DNA from: Actinomycetes bacterium
Lineage (GTDB): Bacteria > Actinomycetota > Actinomycetes > Mycobacteriales > Micromonosporaceae
Assembly (NCBI GenBank): GCA_023437285.1
Contig: JAEZGP010000291.1
Location: 1 to 6,036, forward strand
Reading direction: 5' to 3'
DNA length: 6,036 bases
Position numbers and translations under genes: made by a program. The notes beneath the pieces were generated by a model that saw only the letters and a program-made list of their open reading frames with translations, was not told the DNA's origin and did no database searches. This document shows positions 4,896 through 6,036 of the stretch, piece by piece (within the stretch, counting starts at the first letter, position 1; each line of letters begins with the position of its first letter).

Positions 4896-5996
4896 ATGAG
4901 AAGAGGAATGGCTGCTCTGGCGGCCTTCGCCCTCATCACCACTGGCGGACTCACCGCGTGCTCGGATGAGGGCAACGGCGGCTCGGGCGGCGGTGGTACG
5001 GAGAAGAAGGCGAAGATCGGCGTCATCCTTCCGGACAGCGCCTCCTCGGCGCGGTGGGAGACCGCCGACCGGAAGTACCTTGAGGCGGCCTTCAAGGCGG
5101 CCGGCGTCGACTACGACATCAAGAACGCGGGCGGCGACAAGGCCCAGTTCCAGACGATCGCCGACCAGATGATCACTGGCGGCGTCACCGTTCTGATGAT
5201 CGTCAACCTGGACTCCGGTACCGGCAAGGCTGTGCTGGACAAGGCTAAGGCGCAGGGCATCGGCACGATCGACTACGACCGGCTGACCCTCAACGGCGGC
5301 GCTGACTACTACGTCAGCTTCGACAATGTGAAGGTCGGCACGCTGCAGGGGGAGGGCCTGGTCAAGTGCCTCACCGACGCCGGCGCGAAGAACCCGGTCA
5401 TCGCCGAGCTCAACGGCTCGCCGACGGACAACAACGCGACCCTGTTCAAGCAGGGCTACGACAGCGTTCTCCAGCCCAAGTACGACTCCAAGGAGTACGT
5501 GAAGGGTCCGGACGAGTTCGTTCCCGACTGGAACAACACCCAGGCGGGCACGATCTTCGAGAACATGATGACCAAGACGTCGAACAAGATCGACGGCGTC
5601 CTGGCCGCCAACGACGGTCTCGGCAACGCCGCGATCGCCGTCCTCAAGCGCAACAAGCTCAACGGCAAGGTGCCGGTGACCGGGCAGGACGCCACGGTCC
5701 AGGGCCTGCAGAACATCCTCGTGGGTGACCAGTGCATGACCGTCTACAAGGCGATCAAGAAGGAGGCCGACGGCGCTGCCGAACTGGCCGTCGCGCTGGC
5801 CAACGGGCAGACCCCGACCGGGTTGACGACCGTGAAGGACACCGAGTCCGGCAAGGACGTGCAGTCCAAGCTGCTGGAGCCGGTGGCGATCTACAAGGAC
5901 AACGTGAAGGACGTCGTCGCTGACGGCTACGTCACCAAGGAAGAACTCTGCGGTGGCTCCTTCGCCGAGCTGTGCACCAAGGCCGGCATCTCCTGA
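4896..5996 (+). CDS. xylF: XylF-like sugar-binding lipoprotein of an ABC transporter
   Basis: A 366-residue extracellular solute-binding protein (periplasmic-binding type 1 fold), membrane-anchored as a lipoprotein. Residues 1-21 are a signal peptide (MRRG charged end, hydrophobic AALAAFALITTGG) ending in lipobox LTAC with Cys22 as the lipid site, followed by a Gly/Ser-rich linker (23-34). The mature domain starts at KIGVILPDSASSARWE. XylF/ChvE-type features follow in order: QMITGGVTVLMIV, IDYDRL, YYVSFDN, LNGSPTDNNA, VLAANDGLGNA, VTGQDA and CMTVYK. These match the D-xylose-binding family; xylose is the likeliest ligand, though related aldoses are possible. A Cys pair near the C-terminus (ELCGGSFAELC) may form a disulfide. 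The ATPase and permease genes are presumably just beyond the right edge. It has its own leader and a function unrelated to the upstream operon. Confidence 0.92.
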   Translation: MRRGMAALAAFALITTGGLTACSDEGNGGSGGGGTEKKAKIGVILPDSASSARWETADRKYLEAAFKAAGVDYDIKNAGGDKAQFQTIADQMITGGVTVLMIVNLDSGTGKAVLDKAKAQGIGTIDYDRLTLNGGADYYVSFDNVKVGTLQGEGLVKCLTDAGAKNPVIAELNGSPTDNNATLFKQGYDSVLQPKYDSKEYVKGPDEFVPDWNNTQAGTIFENMMTKTSNKIDGVLAANDGLGNAAIAVLKRNKLNGKVPVTGQDATVQGLQNILVGDQCMTVYKAIKKEADGAAELAVALANGQTPTGLTTVKDTESGKDVQSKLLEPVAIYKDNVKDVVADGYVTKEELCGGSFAELCTKAGIS

Positions 5997-6015
5997 AACA
6001 GGTAAGGTCCGCGCC

Positions 6016-6036
6016 GCACCGGGCAACACCCGGTGC
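6016..6036 (+). terminator. Perfect hairpin right after the sugar-binding protein gene
   Basis: GCACCGGG (6016-6023) and CCCGGTGC (6029-6036) form a perfect 8-bp stem with a five-base loop CAACA, 19 bp after the stop. The window ends at the last stem base, so the stem may extend and a T-run cannot be checked. In ABC sugar operons such hairpins often sit between the binding-protein gene and the ATPase gene, stabilising or partly terminating the message so that binding protein is made in excess. A full terminator is also possible. Confidence 0.6.

Noticed and set aside
3897..6029. Minus-strand open frame of 710 codons across the array and opposite the sugar-binding protein gene
   Set aside because: It mirrors the GC-rich codon pattern of the real plus-strand gene and the period of the array; the plus strand has a clear XylF-type protein with signal peptide.

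Overview
The window is very GC-rich, nearly every codon in the genes ends in G or C, and neighbouring genes overlap or nearly touch. This fits a high-GC actinomycete. Genus cannot be fixed from the sequence; a Micromonosporaceae-like organism is only a guess.

Positions 1-3709 hold the 3' part of a compact plus-strand catabolic operon. Its genes are, in order: a class III (LigB-type) extradiol ring-cleavage dioxygenase that enters from the left edge and seems to carry the end of a fused LigA-like domain; a carbon-nitrogen hydrolase (nitrilase superfamily) with an intact Glu-Lys-Cys triad; a small 93-residue conserved-looking protein; a GntR/FCD regulator; and a maleate cis-trans isomerase with both catalytic cysteines. 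Ring cleavage, amide hydrolysis and maleate-to-fumarate isomerisation suggest degradation of an N-heteroaromatic compound (a hydroxylated pyridine, or nicotinate-like) by a maleamate-type route. The enzymes doing the first two steps are from families other than the classical NicX/NicD/NicF. The actual substrate is inference.

Positions 3729-4460 are the most unusual part. Eighteen copies of a 12-bp near-palindromic core (best form TATGTGCACATA) are set at an almost constant 42-bp period, about four turns of B-DNA, in a GC-rich spacer that is itself repeated. Many cores sit in longer inverted repeats with CCGCC/GGCGG arms, and a 126-bp (three-unit) block has been duplicated. The array starts 23 bp after the maleate isomerase stop. 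Open frames across it on both strands are artefacts of the 42-bp (3 x 14) period; several spacings of 39-44 bp break any single frame. It looks like a DNA-level element (a protein-binding platform, architectural element or minisatellite), and I cannot assign it to a known class.

Positions 4461-4895 are non-coding leader sequence with an inverted repeat and a possible promoter. Positions 4896-5996 encode a XylF-like sugar-binding lipoprotein of an ABC transporter, followed by a perfect 8-bp-stem hairpin at the right edge. The rest of that transporter presumably lies beyond the window. The two gene groups appear functionally unrelated and are separated by the repeat array.
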